From Paenibacillus sp. OK003 (GTDB lineage: Bacteria > Bacillota > Bacilli > Paenibacillales > Paenibacillaceae): a stretch of 64,000 nucleotides of DNA. A program made the translations under genes and the position numbers. Location of the stretch: the NCBI RefSeq assembly GCF_900109515.1, contig NZ_FOBD01000011.1, positions 157,721 through 221,720 of the forward strand, in the 5' to 3' direction. Shown one piece after another: positions 9,646 through 18,393 of this stretch (the first letter of the stretch is position 1; each line of letters begins with the position of its first letter). Below the pieces are notes generated by a model, which worked only from the letters and a program-made list of their open reading frames with translations, did no database searches and had not been told where the DNA came from.

Positions 9646-10662
9646 TCATCTTAATCCAATATCCTCAAAACGGTTACCAATCGTCTCTGGGAAGGCCAGT
9701 TTAATGGCATCAATGGCGCGCTGTTCCGTTTCCCCTGCTTGCTCAATCAGATGGATTACCCTTAGCACATGCCCTGGTTGCTTCGTATCCCAAGCTGTTG
9801 AATCCTCAACCTTCTCCATCATCTGAGCATATAGGTCTGCGAGTAACGCGTACGCCTGCACAACATGATTCATCTGATTAGACAAATGTCCAAGCTCTGC
9901 AACATAGGAGGCCATATCCTTTCTTGAATCAGCATAATAGCGTAAAACCATGGCAGCTTGATTGGTTTCATATACACCAGATTGCAGGGCATCAGCAATG
10001 GCTGCATATGCAGCAGGTCCACAGGCGTAATCCTGAGGAGGCAGCATATAATCATGAGTTTCCCATTTGTACACAGCCTGAATTAATGATTCCTTGCACA
10101 CTTCCCATACGTCTACGGTTGTATGAGATTCAAGAATCTGATAATACCAATAAGGCGTACTGTTCCGACCAAAAGAATCATAGGGCAGACGAATGACTTC
10201 ATTTTCTTGAGTCTCACAAATGAACAGCACCTGCTCCCCATCATCATATCCAGCACAAATAACAAACTGATCATGCCACAGAATAGTGCCCACACCCCGG
10301 TCAATGGAAGCTTTGATATCCAGCAGGGCATGCTTCTGATAGAGCGGAAAGGTCGGCTCGAACGAAAATCCCCCGTGTTGTCCGGTCGTGACGCCAATGA
10401 AATCAGCAGCTACAAAGTTTTCGGCCATCCAGTTGTACGCTGAGATCGATTCTGTCGTTAGACGCCGATCTACCACCAGACGAAACACATTTGCAGTCAT
10501 GCCCGCAATCATGTGACGCGGTAAATTTGTCCACTGTTTATGCACCAGAATTCGGTACATCGCATCTATATAAGAGCCCGCTCCTTCCCATGATATGTGC
10601 TCACATGAAGAATTCCTGCTCCGTGTAAAATGAATCCAATCCGGCAGTATTTTGCTCCCCAT
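9646..10662 (-). CDS. C39/BtrH-like fold protein, paralogue A, function unknown
   Basis: 338-residue soluble protein. The N-terminal half has the pattern of a papain-like C39/BtrH_N domain, with SYIDAMYRIL in the helix that carries the catalytic Cys in active members and a FVICAGYDDGE strand in the second half. The C-terminal half is helical with CGPAAYAAIADAL, like the Gly-x-x-Ala-Tyr segment of its neighbour. The expected nucleophile position is Ser, though a Cys occurs ten residues earlier (SSCEH); a His precedes the GYDD strand. AGGGAGGAG sets the ATG at 10662. It lies 17 nt after paralogue B, so both share a transcript. Related proteins occur near peptide or aminoglycoside biosynthesis genes, but none are visible here. 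Fold assignment is inference. Confidence 0.6.
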   Translation of the reverse strand: MGSKILPDWIHFTRSRNSSCEHISWEGAGSYIDAMYRILVHKQWTNLPRHMIAGMTANVFRLVVDRRLTTESISAYNWMAENFVAADFIGVTTGQHGGFSFEPTFPLYQKHALLDIKASIDRGVGTILWHDQFVICAGYDDGEQVLFICETQENEVIRLPYDSFGRNSTPYWYYQILESHTTVDVWEVCKESLIQAVYKWETHDYMLPPQDYACGPAAYAAIADALQSGVYETNQAAMVLRYYADSRKDMASYVAELGHLSNQMNHVVQAYALLADLYAQMMEKVEDSTAWDTKQPGHVLRVIHLIEQAGETEQRAIDAIKLAFPETIGNRFEDIGLR

Positions 10663-10679
10663 CCTCTACTCCTCCCTTC

Positions 10680-11678
10680 CTACCTTGCCGAATGTGCTCC
10701 CCAACGAGGCACAGTGGAACGTTTGCGGTCAGGATACTTTAGCGATATCATACGAAAATAATCAACAGCCTGCTCTTCCAATGCTTTCGCTTCCATTAAA
10801 AGTCGTGCCAGCTTCTCTGCGGCATCTGCCTGCATGATCCATCTGTTATGTTCCTGCATCATGCATCCCTTCATCTGGAGAATCAAAGCTCCAAGCTGTT
10901 CATAACATGCACAGGCTTGGTCCAGTTCGGGCCATATCCCCCGCACATCCTGCAAATACATCTGAATTTCAGTTCGGGACTGGCAATAGGATTGCAAAAT
11001 ATACGCAGCACCCGATTCATCGTAATCTCCACCCCGAAGAGCCTCTACCCACATATCATATGCTAGTCTACCCGAAGCAACATTTCGATCAGGCAGCAGT
11101 CGATAAGGAATATCCCAATCCTCAATTGCTAATCTCAATGATTCCAATAGCTTCTCTTGTTCAGGGATATGTACCTGGTCACCAAAGACCTGACAATACC
11201 AGAACCCGGTGAAGTTTAATCCAAAATTGTCATATAACAAAATCTGTGGTTCCTTGCTCCATCCATCTTGCACATAAAAGATGCGATCACAGTCATCATA
11301 CCCATGAATAACGCCAAATTCCGGAAGCCAGTAGATTACCCCGATGCCTGCATCCAGGCTACGTTTAACCCAATTCACCGCATCCCTCTGGTAATACCCA
11401 AATGTGGGATGACGTGTCCGTCCCCCATCCCAGATCGTGAATATCCCCAAGTTCTCGATCCCAGGGCGATGAGATTCTCCCCATTGACCATAGGCTGTAA
11501 CCGACATGGACAGTAGTCTGCGATGCACTGAAAGTTTGAATGCCATACCTGTATACCCAGCGAGCACATACTTGGAACCCTGAAACAGGCCCGCATGGGT
11601 CAATACAGCGTGTAGGCTATCCACATACGATTTGGACTCCCGCTTCATCATCAGGTTGTCTAACACAACTTCAGTCAA
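10680..11678 (-). CDS. C39/BtrH-like fold protein, paralogue B, function unknown
   Basis: 332-residue paralogue of the following gene; shared blocks include SYVDSLHAVL, VTAYGQW, a Leu/Ile-rich strand ending GVIHGYDD, and the C-terminal Gly-x-x-Ala-Tyr-Asp helix (GRLAYDMWVEAL). The nucleophile position is Ser, no nearby Cys replaces it, and the residue that aligns with the His of paralogue A is Leu, so it is probably a pseudoenzyme or uses another chemistry. Translation starts at TTG 11678, set by GAGAGGAGA 7 nt upstream. It is the first gene of the pair and lies 25 nt after the WYL regulator gene, so all three are probably one operon. Function unknown. Confidence 0.6.
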   Translation of the reverse strand: MTEVVLDNLMMKRESKSYVDSLHAVLTHAGLFQGSKYVLAGYTGMAFKLSVHRRLLSMSVTAYGQWGESHRPGIENLGIFTIWDGGRTRHPTFGYYQRDAVNWVKRSLDAGIGVIYWLPEFGVIHGYDDCDRIFYVQDGWSKEPQILLYDNFGLNFTGFWYCQVFGDQVHIPEQEKLLESLRLAIEDWDIPYRLLPDRNVASGRLAYDMWVEALRGGDYDESGAAYILQSYCQSRTEIQMYLQDVRGIWPELDQACACYEQLGALILQMKGCMMQEHNRWIMQADAAEKLARLLMEAKALEEQAVDYFRMISLKYPDRKRSTVPRWGAHSAR

Positions 11679-11703
11679 AAAAAATCTCCTCTCCGTGGTT
11701 GCT

Positions 11704-12624
11704 CTAATTCACATTTGCCTTGTGCTGTACGGCGAGCCTATCGATTATGCTTTCAGCACTTTGCTGCAGCTTTCGTCTAAGCCACGTTGGAGACAACAAT
11801 TCCTCCCACTCACTAATAAACAAATGCTGTAGGAAAGCATCCGTATCATAAAATTCAATCCAATGAACCTGACCTTGCTTCTCTCGAATCCGATATCCTT
11901 GCCACAGCTCTGTTTGCTGCACTTCTTTCAGCCTTATCTCAGCGACAAACGGTTTACGGACAGGCAGCGCCTCTTCCCATACACCCAGCAACCCGTCTGT
12001 CTGACACTGAAACGTCTCGTTCGTCATCTGCACATGAATCATGCCCTCCAGCCGGATGGCCGCTTGCTGTAAAGGGTCCATTTCATAACCAACCACATAA
12101 TCGGCGTTGAACTGAGACAGCATCTTCAATGGACACCAGGTAAATTGCCGTTCTCCGGCATGATCTCTGTAATGGATATGTACTTGTCGGGATTCAGCAA
12201 TCGCATGGGACAAAATCTCAAAGAACTGAAGCTGCTGCGGATCTGCTTTAAACACAGGAAGCTGACTGCTCTCCATCTGCTGTTCCTCGAGTGTAAAACG
12301 CTCCAGCAAATGTGCCACACGCTTCACCGCATCCGACTGATCATAGTTGTAATGCCGATAACGATGTGCCAGATACTTAAGCACCCGCTGCTCTTCTTCC
12401 GTCATATATAAATGGGGCAGTCGGTAGGTCTGATCCTCGTAACAATACCCCCGATATTTTGCGATATACACCAGGGGCGCGCGCAGAGAAATCGCCATAT
12501 ATTCAATATCACGCTGGGCCTGGCGCCGGGATATTTCAAATTCACGTGCAAGCCAGCTGCTGTTCGGAAAACCTCCACTCCGAATCTGCTCGTCAAACCA
12601 GTGAATACGATGCATATTGCTCAT
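11704..12624 (-). CDS. WYL-domain transcriptional regulator
   Basis: 306-residue regulator of the DeoR/YafY-like type. An N-terminal winged helix-turn-helix (about 10-60, SSWLAREFEISRRQAQRDI) is followed by a WYL domain (about 135-230) and a C-terminal extension domain ending near residue 300. WYL domains bind small ligands or nucleic acid. A GGGGGCGGGG ribosome site precedes the ATG at 12624. An extended -10 promoter lies at 12663-12671. The two C39-like genes follow within 25 nt, so this is likely their own regulator; the ligand is unknown. Confidence 0.85.
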   Translation of the reverse strand: MSNMHRIHWFDEQIRSGGFPNSSWLAREFEISRRQAQRDIEYMAISLRAPLVYIAKYRGYCYEDQTYRLPHLYMTEEEQRVLKYLAHRYRHYNYDQSDAVKRVAHLLERFTLEEQQMESSQLPVFKADPQQLQFFEILSHAIAESRQVHIHYRDHAGERQFTWCPLKMLSQFNADYVVGYEMDPLQQAAIRLEGMIHVQMTNETFQCQTDGLLGVWEEALPVRKPFVAEIRLKEVQQTELWQGYRIREKQGQVHWIEFYDTDAFLQHLFISEWEELLSPTWLRRKLQQSAESIIDRLAVQHKANVN

Positions 12625-12662
12625 GTCCCCGCCCCCTGGCTCATTCCGTATTTCGTAATTGT

Positions 12663-12671
12663 ATTATACCA
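12663..12671 (-). promoter_or_regulatory. Extended -10 promoter of the WYL/C39-like operon
   Basis: On the minus strand the sequence reads TGGTATAAT, an extended -10 about 40 nt before the regulator ATG. No clear -35 is seen. Confidence 0.45.
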
Positions 12672-12701
12672 AAAGAGATGGCCCGTTCCGAAGAACAGGC
12701 C
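12671..12701 (-). terminator. Terminator of the zinc-ribbon gene
   Basis: A GGCCTGTTC / GAACGGGCC stem with a TTCG tetraloop starts 8 nt after the stop at 12709 and is followed on the minus strand by ATCTCTTTT. The T run is short. Confidence 0.55.
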
Positions 12702-12708
12702 TGCTATG

Positions 12709-12897
12709 TTATACGGTTACCTTGTCCACTCTGGACTGCACGGCTTTGGAGCATTTCTTGCATACTTTCAGACTCGTACCATCTGTTTTCGTTTGCACGT
12801 ACAACAATTTAATCCGGGTGCTGCTGCATACCGGGCATGTTCCTCTTCCTCGGGATGGTAGATTCCACAGGACGCGTCCTCTTTTTGTTTTTGCCAA
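12709..12897 (-). CDS. Small zinc-ribbon protein, unknown role
   Basis: 62-residue basic protein with two CxxC pairs (CPVCSSTRIKLLY and VCKKCSKAVQSR) forming a likely zinc ribbon, and a basic N terminus (AKTKRGRVLW). I place the start at TTG 12897 because AGAGGT lies 10 nt upstream and the composition upstream of it is not protein-like; longer in-frame starts exist. It is flanked by its own terminator and by the ArsR terminator, so it is a separate unit. The basic zinc-ribbon form recalls ribosome-associated or nucleic-acid-binding proteins, but I cannot name a family. Confidence 0.6.
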   Translation of the reverse strand: MAKTKRGRVLWNLPSRGRGTCPVCSSTRIKLLYVQTKTDGTSLKVCKKCSKAVQSRVDKVTV

Positions 12898-12997
12898 CGT
12901 ATGTGAACCTCTTTTCGATATGGTTTGTGTGTTCACCGTTATTATAGAGGGCATGGTACGACATAGAATGTCGCAACAGTATGGAACATGCCACATA

Positions 12998-13039
12998 TAA
13001 AAAATGTCCCCTCTTCGATTTGAAGAAAGGACATTTTTT
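12998..13039 (-). terminator. Terminator of the ArsR-type gene
   Basis: AAAAAATGTCC and GGACATTTTTT arms, with an inner TCTTC/GAAGA pairing, form a strong hairpin with T runs directly at the ArsR stop codon. Confidence 0.85.
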
Positions 13040-13361
13040 AGGATTCATGTATTTCAGACTGAGCTGCCGCTTGTAATAAAGGCTGCAACAGACCAGGAAA
13101 ACGCACTTCCAGATCCTCGGATCTTAGCGTCAGGAAATGCTGTGTACCTTGCACTCTCACCCGAATGACTCCGGCTTCCCGCAGGGTCCGAATATGGTGT
13201 GACATCGTGGATTTCACAACAGGTGCACGAAAATGACTGCATGGCTGTTCACCATTTCTGGCTGCTTCGGTTACGATCCCAAGACGGATGGGATCACTTA
13301 AAGCGTACAACACGGAAGAAAGTTCAATATCCTCCACTTGGGGATGGTGCAAAATTTTCAT
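13038..13361 (-). CDS. ArsR-family transcriptional repressor
   Basis: 107-residue winged-helix repressor. The recognition helix region reads VVKSTMSHHIRTLREAGVI at about 48-66. It lacks the ELCVCD metal-binding motif of ArsR/SmtB; the only Cys is in QPCSHF, so it is not an obvious metal sensor. AAGGAGA lies 10 nt before the ATG at 13361. It is divergent from the MFS pump at 13573, and a GTTCGAT/ATCGAAC inverted repeat lies between them, so it probably represses the pump and itself. The inducer is unknown. Confidence 0.88.
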   Translation of the reverse strand: MKILHHPQVEDIELSSVLYALSDPIRLGIVTEAARNGEQPCSHFRAPVVKSTMSHHIRTLREAGVIRVRVQGTQHFLTLRSEDLEVRFPGLLQPLLQAAAQSEIHES

Positions 13362-13428
13362 CGTTGTAGTCTCCTTTTTTTCAGACTATCCATTGTATTT
13401 TAGCACAGTTCCATGATATATTTCTAAT

Positions 13429-13446
13429 GTTCGATACCAATCGAAC
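13429..13446. promoter_or_regulatory. Candidate ArsR operator
   Basis: A perfect 7-bp inverted repeat, GTTCGAT and ATCGAAC with a 4-bp spacer, sits in the divergent region between the ArsR gene and the MFS pump. The size and symmetry fit a dimeric winged-helix repressor. Confidence 0.6.
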
Positions 13447-13572
13447 TTACAAACCTATTTCGTTTATGTATCCCCTGCTGACAGGCATGGGATTCACTCT
13501 ATACCACATTTTGCAAATGTTACACACCGTTTCTGAAATGTTGCGAAATACACATCAATCTAGGAGGTTTTT

Positions 13573-14949
13573 ATGAACAACACCGCAACTGCATCATCTG
13601 GGGAACGGACAGCAGGAATACAAGAAGGTTTAATCGTAAGTCTGCTTGGCTTCACGGTTGTGCTTGTCGTTATGAATACGATGATGTTCAATCTGGCCCT
13701 GCCCAAAATTGCAGCTGAATTTATGCTCTCATCTGTCTCTTCTTCCTGGATTGTCACCGGTTATTCCATCGTTTTTGCTATTTCCTCGATCACGTTCTCA
13801 CGTCTATCGGATTTTATTCCGATTCGCACGCTGTTTACGACCGGTCTTACACTGCTTGGTGCGGCATCCGTTCTTGGTTTCTTCAGTAACCATTTTATCC
13901 TTCTGCTCATTGCACGTCTGATTCAGGCTGCGGGTGCAGCTTCTGTACCAGGGCTAGCTATCGTTCTTATTACTCGTTACATTCCAAGTGACCGCCGGGG
14001 GAAATCCATGGCTGTTGTCATGTCTGCCAGCTCACTGGGTCTTGGACTTGGACCTGTGATTGGCGGCAGTATTACACAGTTTCTCGGATGGCATGATCTG
14101 TTTATCATTACCGGACTAACCTTGTTTCTGATCCCTGTATTTTTCAAACTGCTTCCAAGTGAGAAGCCGCAAAAGGGTTCATTCGACTTGCTCGGCGCGC
14201 TGTTACTGGCGATCGGAACAACTGGCGTCCTGCTATTCCTGACTTCGCGTGAGTGGGTAACCCTCATTATTGGTGCGGCTGCACTGATTCTGTTCTGGTT
14301 ACGAATTAGCCGTGCAGCTGATCCCTTTGTGCAACCGGCCCTGTTCAAAAACAAAAAATATATGATGCTCAGCTCCCTGGGGATTGTATCGTACATTAAC
14401 AACTTCTCTACGCTGTTCCTGCTGCCGCAAATTTTGGCACATCTGTATGGCCTGACTCCGGCCCAGTCCGGGCTTGTCATCTTCCCGGGTGCAATCGTGT
14501 CCATGCTGTTGTCCAATCGGATTGGCCGCATGATTGACCGGCACGGCAATACACAACTGCTCAAGTTCGCACCATGGTTGCTGCTCGCTGCTGCCGGACT
14601 GTTTGCTCTTTTTGCAGACGACAGCATCTATGCCATTATGGCCGTATACATTCTGCTTAGCGTAGGCTTCTCTGCACTGACAACGAGTGTATCCAATGAG
14701 TTGTCAGACAACCTGACAATGGATCAGGTGGGTGCTGGCATGGGACTGTTCCAGCTCAGCCAGTTCTTTAGCGGTGCATTTAGTGTTGCGGTAACCGGCG
14801 TGGCACTGACAGCCATGCAGCAATTGCCCTTAGCCTCGGCGTACACCAACATTTTCTGGGGTATGACCGTAGTTGCTCTGGCGTCCATTATTTTCTCCCA
14901 GGTGTATCTGAGAATGCAGTCACGGAAGAAAACCGCTGCTTCACACTAA
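13573..14949 (+). CDS. MFS drug-efflux transporter (DHA2-like)
   Basis: 458-residue, very hydrophobic transporter with about 14 predicted helices, as in the DHA2/TetL-QacA group. Motif C is seen as GLGPVIGGSI near residue 157, and a motif A-like SRLSDFIPIRTLF near residue 78. AGGAGG precedes the ATG at 13573. Expected function is proton-coupled export of toxic compounds. It faces the ArsR gene across a shared operator and is closed by the terminator at 14994. The substrate cannot be read from sequence. Confidence 0.9.
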   Translation: MNNTATASSGERTAGIQEGLIVSLLGFTVVLVVMNTMMFNLALPKIAAEFMLSSVSSSWIVTGYSIVFAISSITFSRLSDFIPIRTLFTTGLTLLGAASVLGFFSNHFILLLIARLIQAAGAASVPGLAIVLITRYIPSDRRGKSMAVVMSASSLGLGLGPVIGGSITQFLGWHDLFIITGLTLFLIPVFFKLLPSEKPQKGSFDLLGALLLAIGTTGVLLFLTSREWVTLIIGAAALILFWLRISRAADPFVQPALFKNKKYMMLSSLGIVSYINNFSTLFLLPQILAHLYGLTPAQSGLVIFPGAIVSMLLSNRIGRMIDRHGNTQLLKFAPWLLLAAAGLFALFADDSIYAIMAVYILLSVGFSALTTSVSNELSDNLTMDQVGAGMGLFQLSQFFSGAFSVAVTGVALTAMQQLPLASAYTNIFWGMTVVALASIIFSQVYLRMQSRKKTAASH

Positions 14950-14993
14950 GCAGGTTTTATAGGATCTTACTTATAATAGATTATTCATATAAG

Positions 14994-15036
14994 AAAGCCG
15001 GGGATTGGACCGATCGGGTCAGATCTCTGGCTTTTT
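14994..15036 (+). terminator. Terminator after the DHA2-like pump
   Basis: AAAGCCGGGGAT pairs with ATCTCTGGCTTT (one G-U) and is followed by TTTTG on the plus strand. Confidence 0.75.
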
Positions 15037-15154
15037 GTTTGTTATTAGACTATAAGATATCAATACGTATTACTTGATCTCTGTTATTCTTATAGGATAA
15101 CCAGATCGTATAGATATTTTGAAAATGATAAAACCAAGGGGATGTCTTTCGCAC

Positions 15155-16369
15155 ATGAAGCTTCAACAGTTTAATTCACTATTTCGTATCCCTACATACC
15201 GGCTGTTTCTCGTTTGTATGTTATTGCAAGGCATGGCTATCTCAATCAGCGCTCCCTTTCTGGCGGTCTATTTTACAACTCGTCTCGAAGTATCCATCGC
15301 TACATTTGGATTATTCACTGCCGTAACTCTTATGGCGGGTGTGCTGTTCAGTTCCTGGATCGCCAGACGATCGGATCAACCCGGAGCTCGCAAAAAAATT
15401 CTGGTGACTGCCATGATTTGCAATGCTCTTGCTTTTGCCGGATATCTGTGGATTCACGACTTCACTTTATTATTCATCTATATGACGGTGCTGACTGCGC
15501 TCGGATCTCCCGCCATGCCACAATTGTTCGCAGCTGCAAGAGAAGCGGTCAATACCGCAACGGACGTCGATCATGCTGTAGCCAATTCAACCCTGCGCTC
15601 CGCGTTTTCACTGGGGTTTATTACGGGACCTTTACTGGGAACTTTACTGATTGCGTATATTGGGTACACCGGCATTTTCAGTTCAACGTGTATTATTTTT
15701 TTGATCAATGCGCTATTATTTTTCTTTCTCTTAAAAAAGGCACCCGAGCCTTCTACCCTCCGTGCATCTACGGGTGGCATTCACATGAAATTGCATCAGG
15801 ATGCAAGAATCTACATGCCGTTTCTCATTACTACACTTCTGTATATGGCACATTGGATGAATAATCTGAATGCATCACTATTCATTATTCACCATCTGGG
15901 CGGGGGAACCCGGGAAGTTGGCTGGATCTCCAGTCTATGCGCGGGGCTTGAAATCCCCATTATGCTAGGCTTGGGTCTGCTCGCCTCAAGATATCCCAAC
16001 CGTACACTCATGTTATGGGGCGCTCTGATGGGTGCCGCTTATTATGTAATAGTTTTGTTCTCCACGGAACTGTGGCACTTGCTGGCCGGACAATTATTGC
16101 TCGCATTCTTCGTCGCCGTCATCTCTGCTATCGGGATCAGTTACATGCAGGATCTGCTTCCATCCATGCCCGGCTATGCGTCAACACTCTATTCCAATGC
16201 CTCCACGTTGGGAAGATTATTTGGTAGTCTGGTCGGGGGATGGACAGCCGGAGCGTGGGGATATCGAAATTCCTATTGGGTATGTCTACTGCTCGTTCTG
16301 CTTTCGTTAGGCATGCTTGTTGTCACACAACAATTTTCAAAAGAAAAACGTCAGACCCTTTCACTATAA
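15155..16369 (+). CDS. MFS transporter, sugar-efflux (SetA/SotB) type
   Basis: 404-residue 12-helix major facilitator resembling the SetA family of sugar efflux transporters; similar proteins export glycosides or sugar-phosphate stress products. The motif A region is SSWIARRSDQPGARKK near residue 65. The start is uncertain: the ATG at 15155 begins the conserved N terminus (MKLQQFN) with AAGGGGA 12 nt upstream, while a TTG at 15119 would add 12 residues. It is monocistronic between two terminators. The substrate is not deducible. Confidence 0.85.
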   Translation: MKLQQFNSLFRIPTYRLFLVCMLLQGMAISISAPFLAVYFTTRLEVSIATFGLFTAVTLMAGVLFSSWIARRSDQPGARKKILVTAMICNALAFAGYLWIHDFTLLFIYMTVLTALGSPAMPQLFAAAREAVNTATDVDHAVANSTLRSAFSLGFITGPLLGTLLIAYIGYTGIFSSTCIIFLINALLFFFLLKKAPEPSTLRASTGGIHMKLHQDARIYMPFLITTLLYMAHWMNNLNASLFIIHHLGGGTREVGWISSLCAGLEIPIMLGLGLLASRYPNRTLMLWGALMGAAYYVIVLFSTELWHLLAGQLLLAFFVAVISAIGISYMQDLLPSMPGYASTLYSNASTLGRLFGSLVGGWTAGAWGYRNSYWVCLLLVLLSLGMLVVTQQFSKEKRQTLSL

Positions 16370-16415
16370 TCAGATCCTCGAATGCAAGCCTGAGTGAACG
16401 TAAAAGCTTGAACAA

Positions 16416-16459
16416 AACAAAACCCCAAGAACGCAGCTATAGCGCTCTTGGGGCTTTGT
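16416..16459. terminator. Convergent bidirectional terminator
   Basis: CAAAACCCCAAGA and TCTTGGGGCTTTG arms form a hairpin between the plus-strand SetA-like gene and the minus-strand SnoaL-like gene. Confidence 0.85.
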
Positions 16460-16496
16460 TTATTATCGTTTTAATATTCTTATATGAATACAAGCA

Positions 16497-16946
16497 CTAC
16501 TCAAACAGATCCAGACGAAGACGCTTCAGACTGGTATGCTGGATGAGCCATTGACCGTCGATTTTGACAAACGTCTCATGGTAATGTCCAAATCCGTGAA
16601 AGGATTTATTGTCATTGCCTTCAGGGAACGTCACCCAATCTTCCATTGGAGAGATGACTTTGGCTTCATTCTCGGATACAAATTCAACTTCCGCGCTATG
16701 TACGTGATGCACAGTTACAGCAACATGCACCAAATCCCGGAATACTTGAACGATGGTGTCACGGCCGGTTAATACCGGTATTGGATTGCCTTCTGAACTG
16801 AAATCAGCTACGGCATCCGGAGCAAATACCTCACCTAACGTATCCCACTGCTTCGTATCAATATAACGACAATAACGTGCTTTGGTGTTCCGAATGTTTT
16901 CCAGTGCAAGCAGTTGTTCCAGTCCTGTGATGGTTGATTGGCTCAT
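16497..16946 (-). CDS. SnoaL/NTF2-like protein
   Basis: 149-residue single-domain protein of the NTF2-like superfamily, SnoaL_4 type. The pattern ALENIRNTKARYCRYIDTKQW, then VFAPDAVADF, HHVHSAEVEF and FHGFGHYHETFVKIDGQWLI is characteristic of this alpha+beta cone fold. Its His and Tyr residues would line a pocket; related proteins are cyclases, dehydratases or binding proteins. GGAGGGA precedes the ATG at 16946. It lies 39 nt after the Rrf2 regulator gene on the same strand and is probably cotranscribed with it. Its reaction is unknown. Confidence 0.85.
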   Translation of the reverse strand: MSQSTITGLEQLLALENIRNTKARYCRYIDTKQWDTLGEVFAPDAVADFSSEGNPIPVLTGRDTIVQVFRDLVHVAVTVHHVHSAEVEFVSENEAKVISPMEDWVTFPEGNDNKSFHGFGHYHETFVKIDGQWLIQHTSLKRLRLDLFE

Positions 16947-16985
16947 GTGTTGTCCCTCCAGAAATCTAAGATGTAAGCAAATATA

Positions 16986-17393
16986 TTATACGGAATGTGC
17001 AGCTTTCATCTGGGCAGCCAGCTCAGACATTTTTTTATTGTGCAAATAGCTCTCCATCTCTTCTTCCGCACGGACCATCACCTGCTGAATCAGGCAGCCT
17101 TCGTTATGATCCTGCGAGCATTCGAACAGGGAAGCCTGTCCTTCAATCGCATGGATAATCTCCAGAAATGAGGGGTCCGGATTCTTCCGGCTAAGCCGAT
17201 AACCACCATTGGCACCCGAAGTCGATTCGATCATGCCGGCTTTAACCAGCTTGGTCAATATTTTAGATAAGTAGGTTGGAGATACTTTCTGCATCTCAGC
17301 TAATTGATGTACACTGACCAGTTGTTCCGGTTCGGTCGCAACCAGAAAAAGCATGGTGTGCAGGGCATAGTTTGTAGCTTTCGAATATTTCAT
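16986..17393 (-). CDS. Rrf2-family transcriptional regulator
   Basis: 135-residue regulator with the N-terminal winged helix typical of Rrf2 (KYSKATNYALHTMLFL, then SPTYLSKILTKLVKAGMI and GANGGYRLSR). The sensor loop has two Cys (ECSQDHNEGC) near residues 91-99 where iron-sulfur members have three, so Fe-S binding is possible but incomplete. GAGGTG precedes the ATG at 17393. It heads the unit with the SnoaL-like gene. Rrf2 proteins commonly respond to redox or nitrosative stress or electrophiles; the signal is unknown here. Confidence 0.88.
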   Translation of the reverse strand: MKYSKATNYALHTMLFLVATEPEQLVSVHQLAEMQKVSPTYLSKILTKLVKAGMIESTSGANGGYRLSRKNPDPSFLEIIHAIEGQASLFECSQDHNEGCLIQQVMVRAEEEMESYLHNKKMSELAAQMKAAHSV

Positions 17394-17502
17394 GAGGGCA
17401 CCTCATTATATACGGATTTAATTTATCTATAATAGACTTGATTGAACGCTCTGTCAAACGTCGAAAGTTCCCGCAAAATCAAACAAATGGACATCATTAC
17501 AT

Positions 17503-18339
17503 TTAACTATGGTAAAGCCCGCGATAATCCGTTGGAGTCATGCCTTCATGGGCCAAGAACTGGCGGTTAAAATAACTGGCATTGGGATACCCCGCTTCCT
17601 CTGCGATCTGTCCAATGTTGGTTGTAGGTCGTTCCAGCAGCCACTGCTTCGCCATCTGTAACCGCGAACGGGTTATAAATTCCATCGGGGTCATCTCCAC
17701 AGCACTCTTAAACATTTTGCAAAAGTAATACGAACTCACACCCGCCATATCCGCCCAATCCTGTAACAAAAACGGTTGGCATGCCTCCTGCTGCATCTGT
17801 GGAAGCAGTGCAAGGATACGACTCTCAGCCTTGCTTGTGCGTGTGCTTTTCAGTGGAACCGCATGCTGTACGAACTCGGCCAGCACAGCGTAGGTTAGGG
17901 TAGATAGTTGGGCAGGACGCAGCATCCGGTTCTGCTCGGCTTCATTTAGTAGAGCCATATGTGCTTCTTCCCATGGAGCCTGCTGCCGCAGCGTCCACAA
18001 CAGATTGCGGTGCAACCCCCGCTCAATCATATAATCATGCAGACGTTCACCGTAAAAATGAACCCATCGCACATCCCATGGATCATCCTCACTACTGTAG
18101 TAATGCTGCCGCTGCTGCGGGAAATACAGTACAGCCTGACCGGCACGAAGCTCATGCATTACCCCATCCACTTCCACGTACCCCTTGCCCGCAGCCACAT
18201 AGTGAATATTGAAGTTGTTCAGTGCGCCAGCCTCCCGTAATACGGTGTGCTCGGGGTGGTCGACATAAAGTCCAACGGATTCTGGATAACAAAAATACGG
18301 AATATCCTGTAGGGTTAGCAATACAGTTTGTCTCATCAT
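17503..18339 (-). CDS. AraC-family regulator with cupin sensor
   Basis: 278-residue regulator. An N-terminal cupin-like sensor (about 20-150, GYVEVDGVMHELRAGQAVLY) is followed by the C-terminal double helix-turn-helix (about 180-275, with WADMAGVSSYYFCKMFK and YPNASYFNRQF). It is transcribed divergently from the oxidoreductase/aldo-keto reductase pair at 18458-20431 and is the likely activator of it in response to a sugar. Confidence 0.9.
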   Translation of the reverse strand: MMRQTVLLTLQDIPYFCYPESVGLYVDHPEHTVLREAGALNNFNIHYVAAGKGYVEVDGVMHELRAGQAVLYFPQQRQHYYSSEDDPWDVRWVHFYGERLHDYMIERGLHRNLLWTLRQQAPWEEAHMALLNEAEQNRMLRPAQLSTLTYAVLAEFVQHAVPLKSTRTSKAESRILALLPQMQQEACQPFLLQDWADMAGVSSYYFCKMFKSAVEMTPMEFITRSRLQMAKQWLLERPTTNIGQIAEEAGYPNASYFNRQFLAHEGMTPTDYRGLYHS

Positions 18340-18393
18340 AGCCCATTCTCTTTTCTAAACAATATTGTGTTAACTCATTTCAATATATTATCA

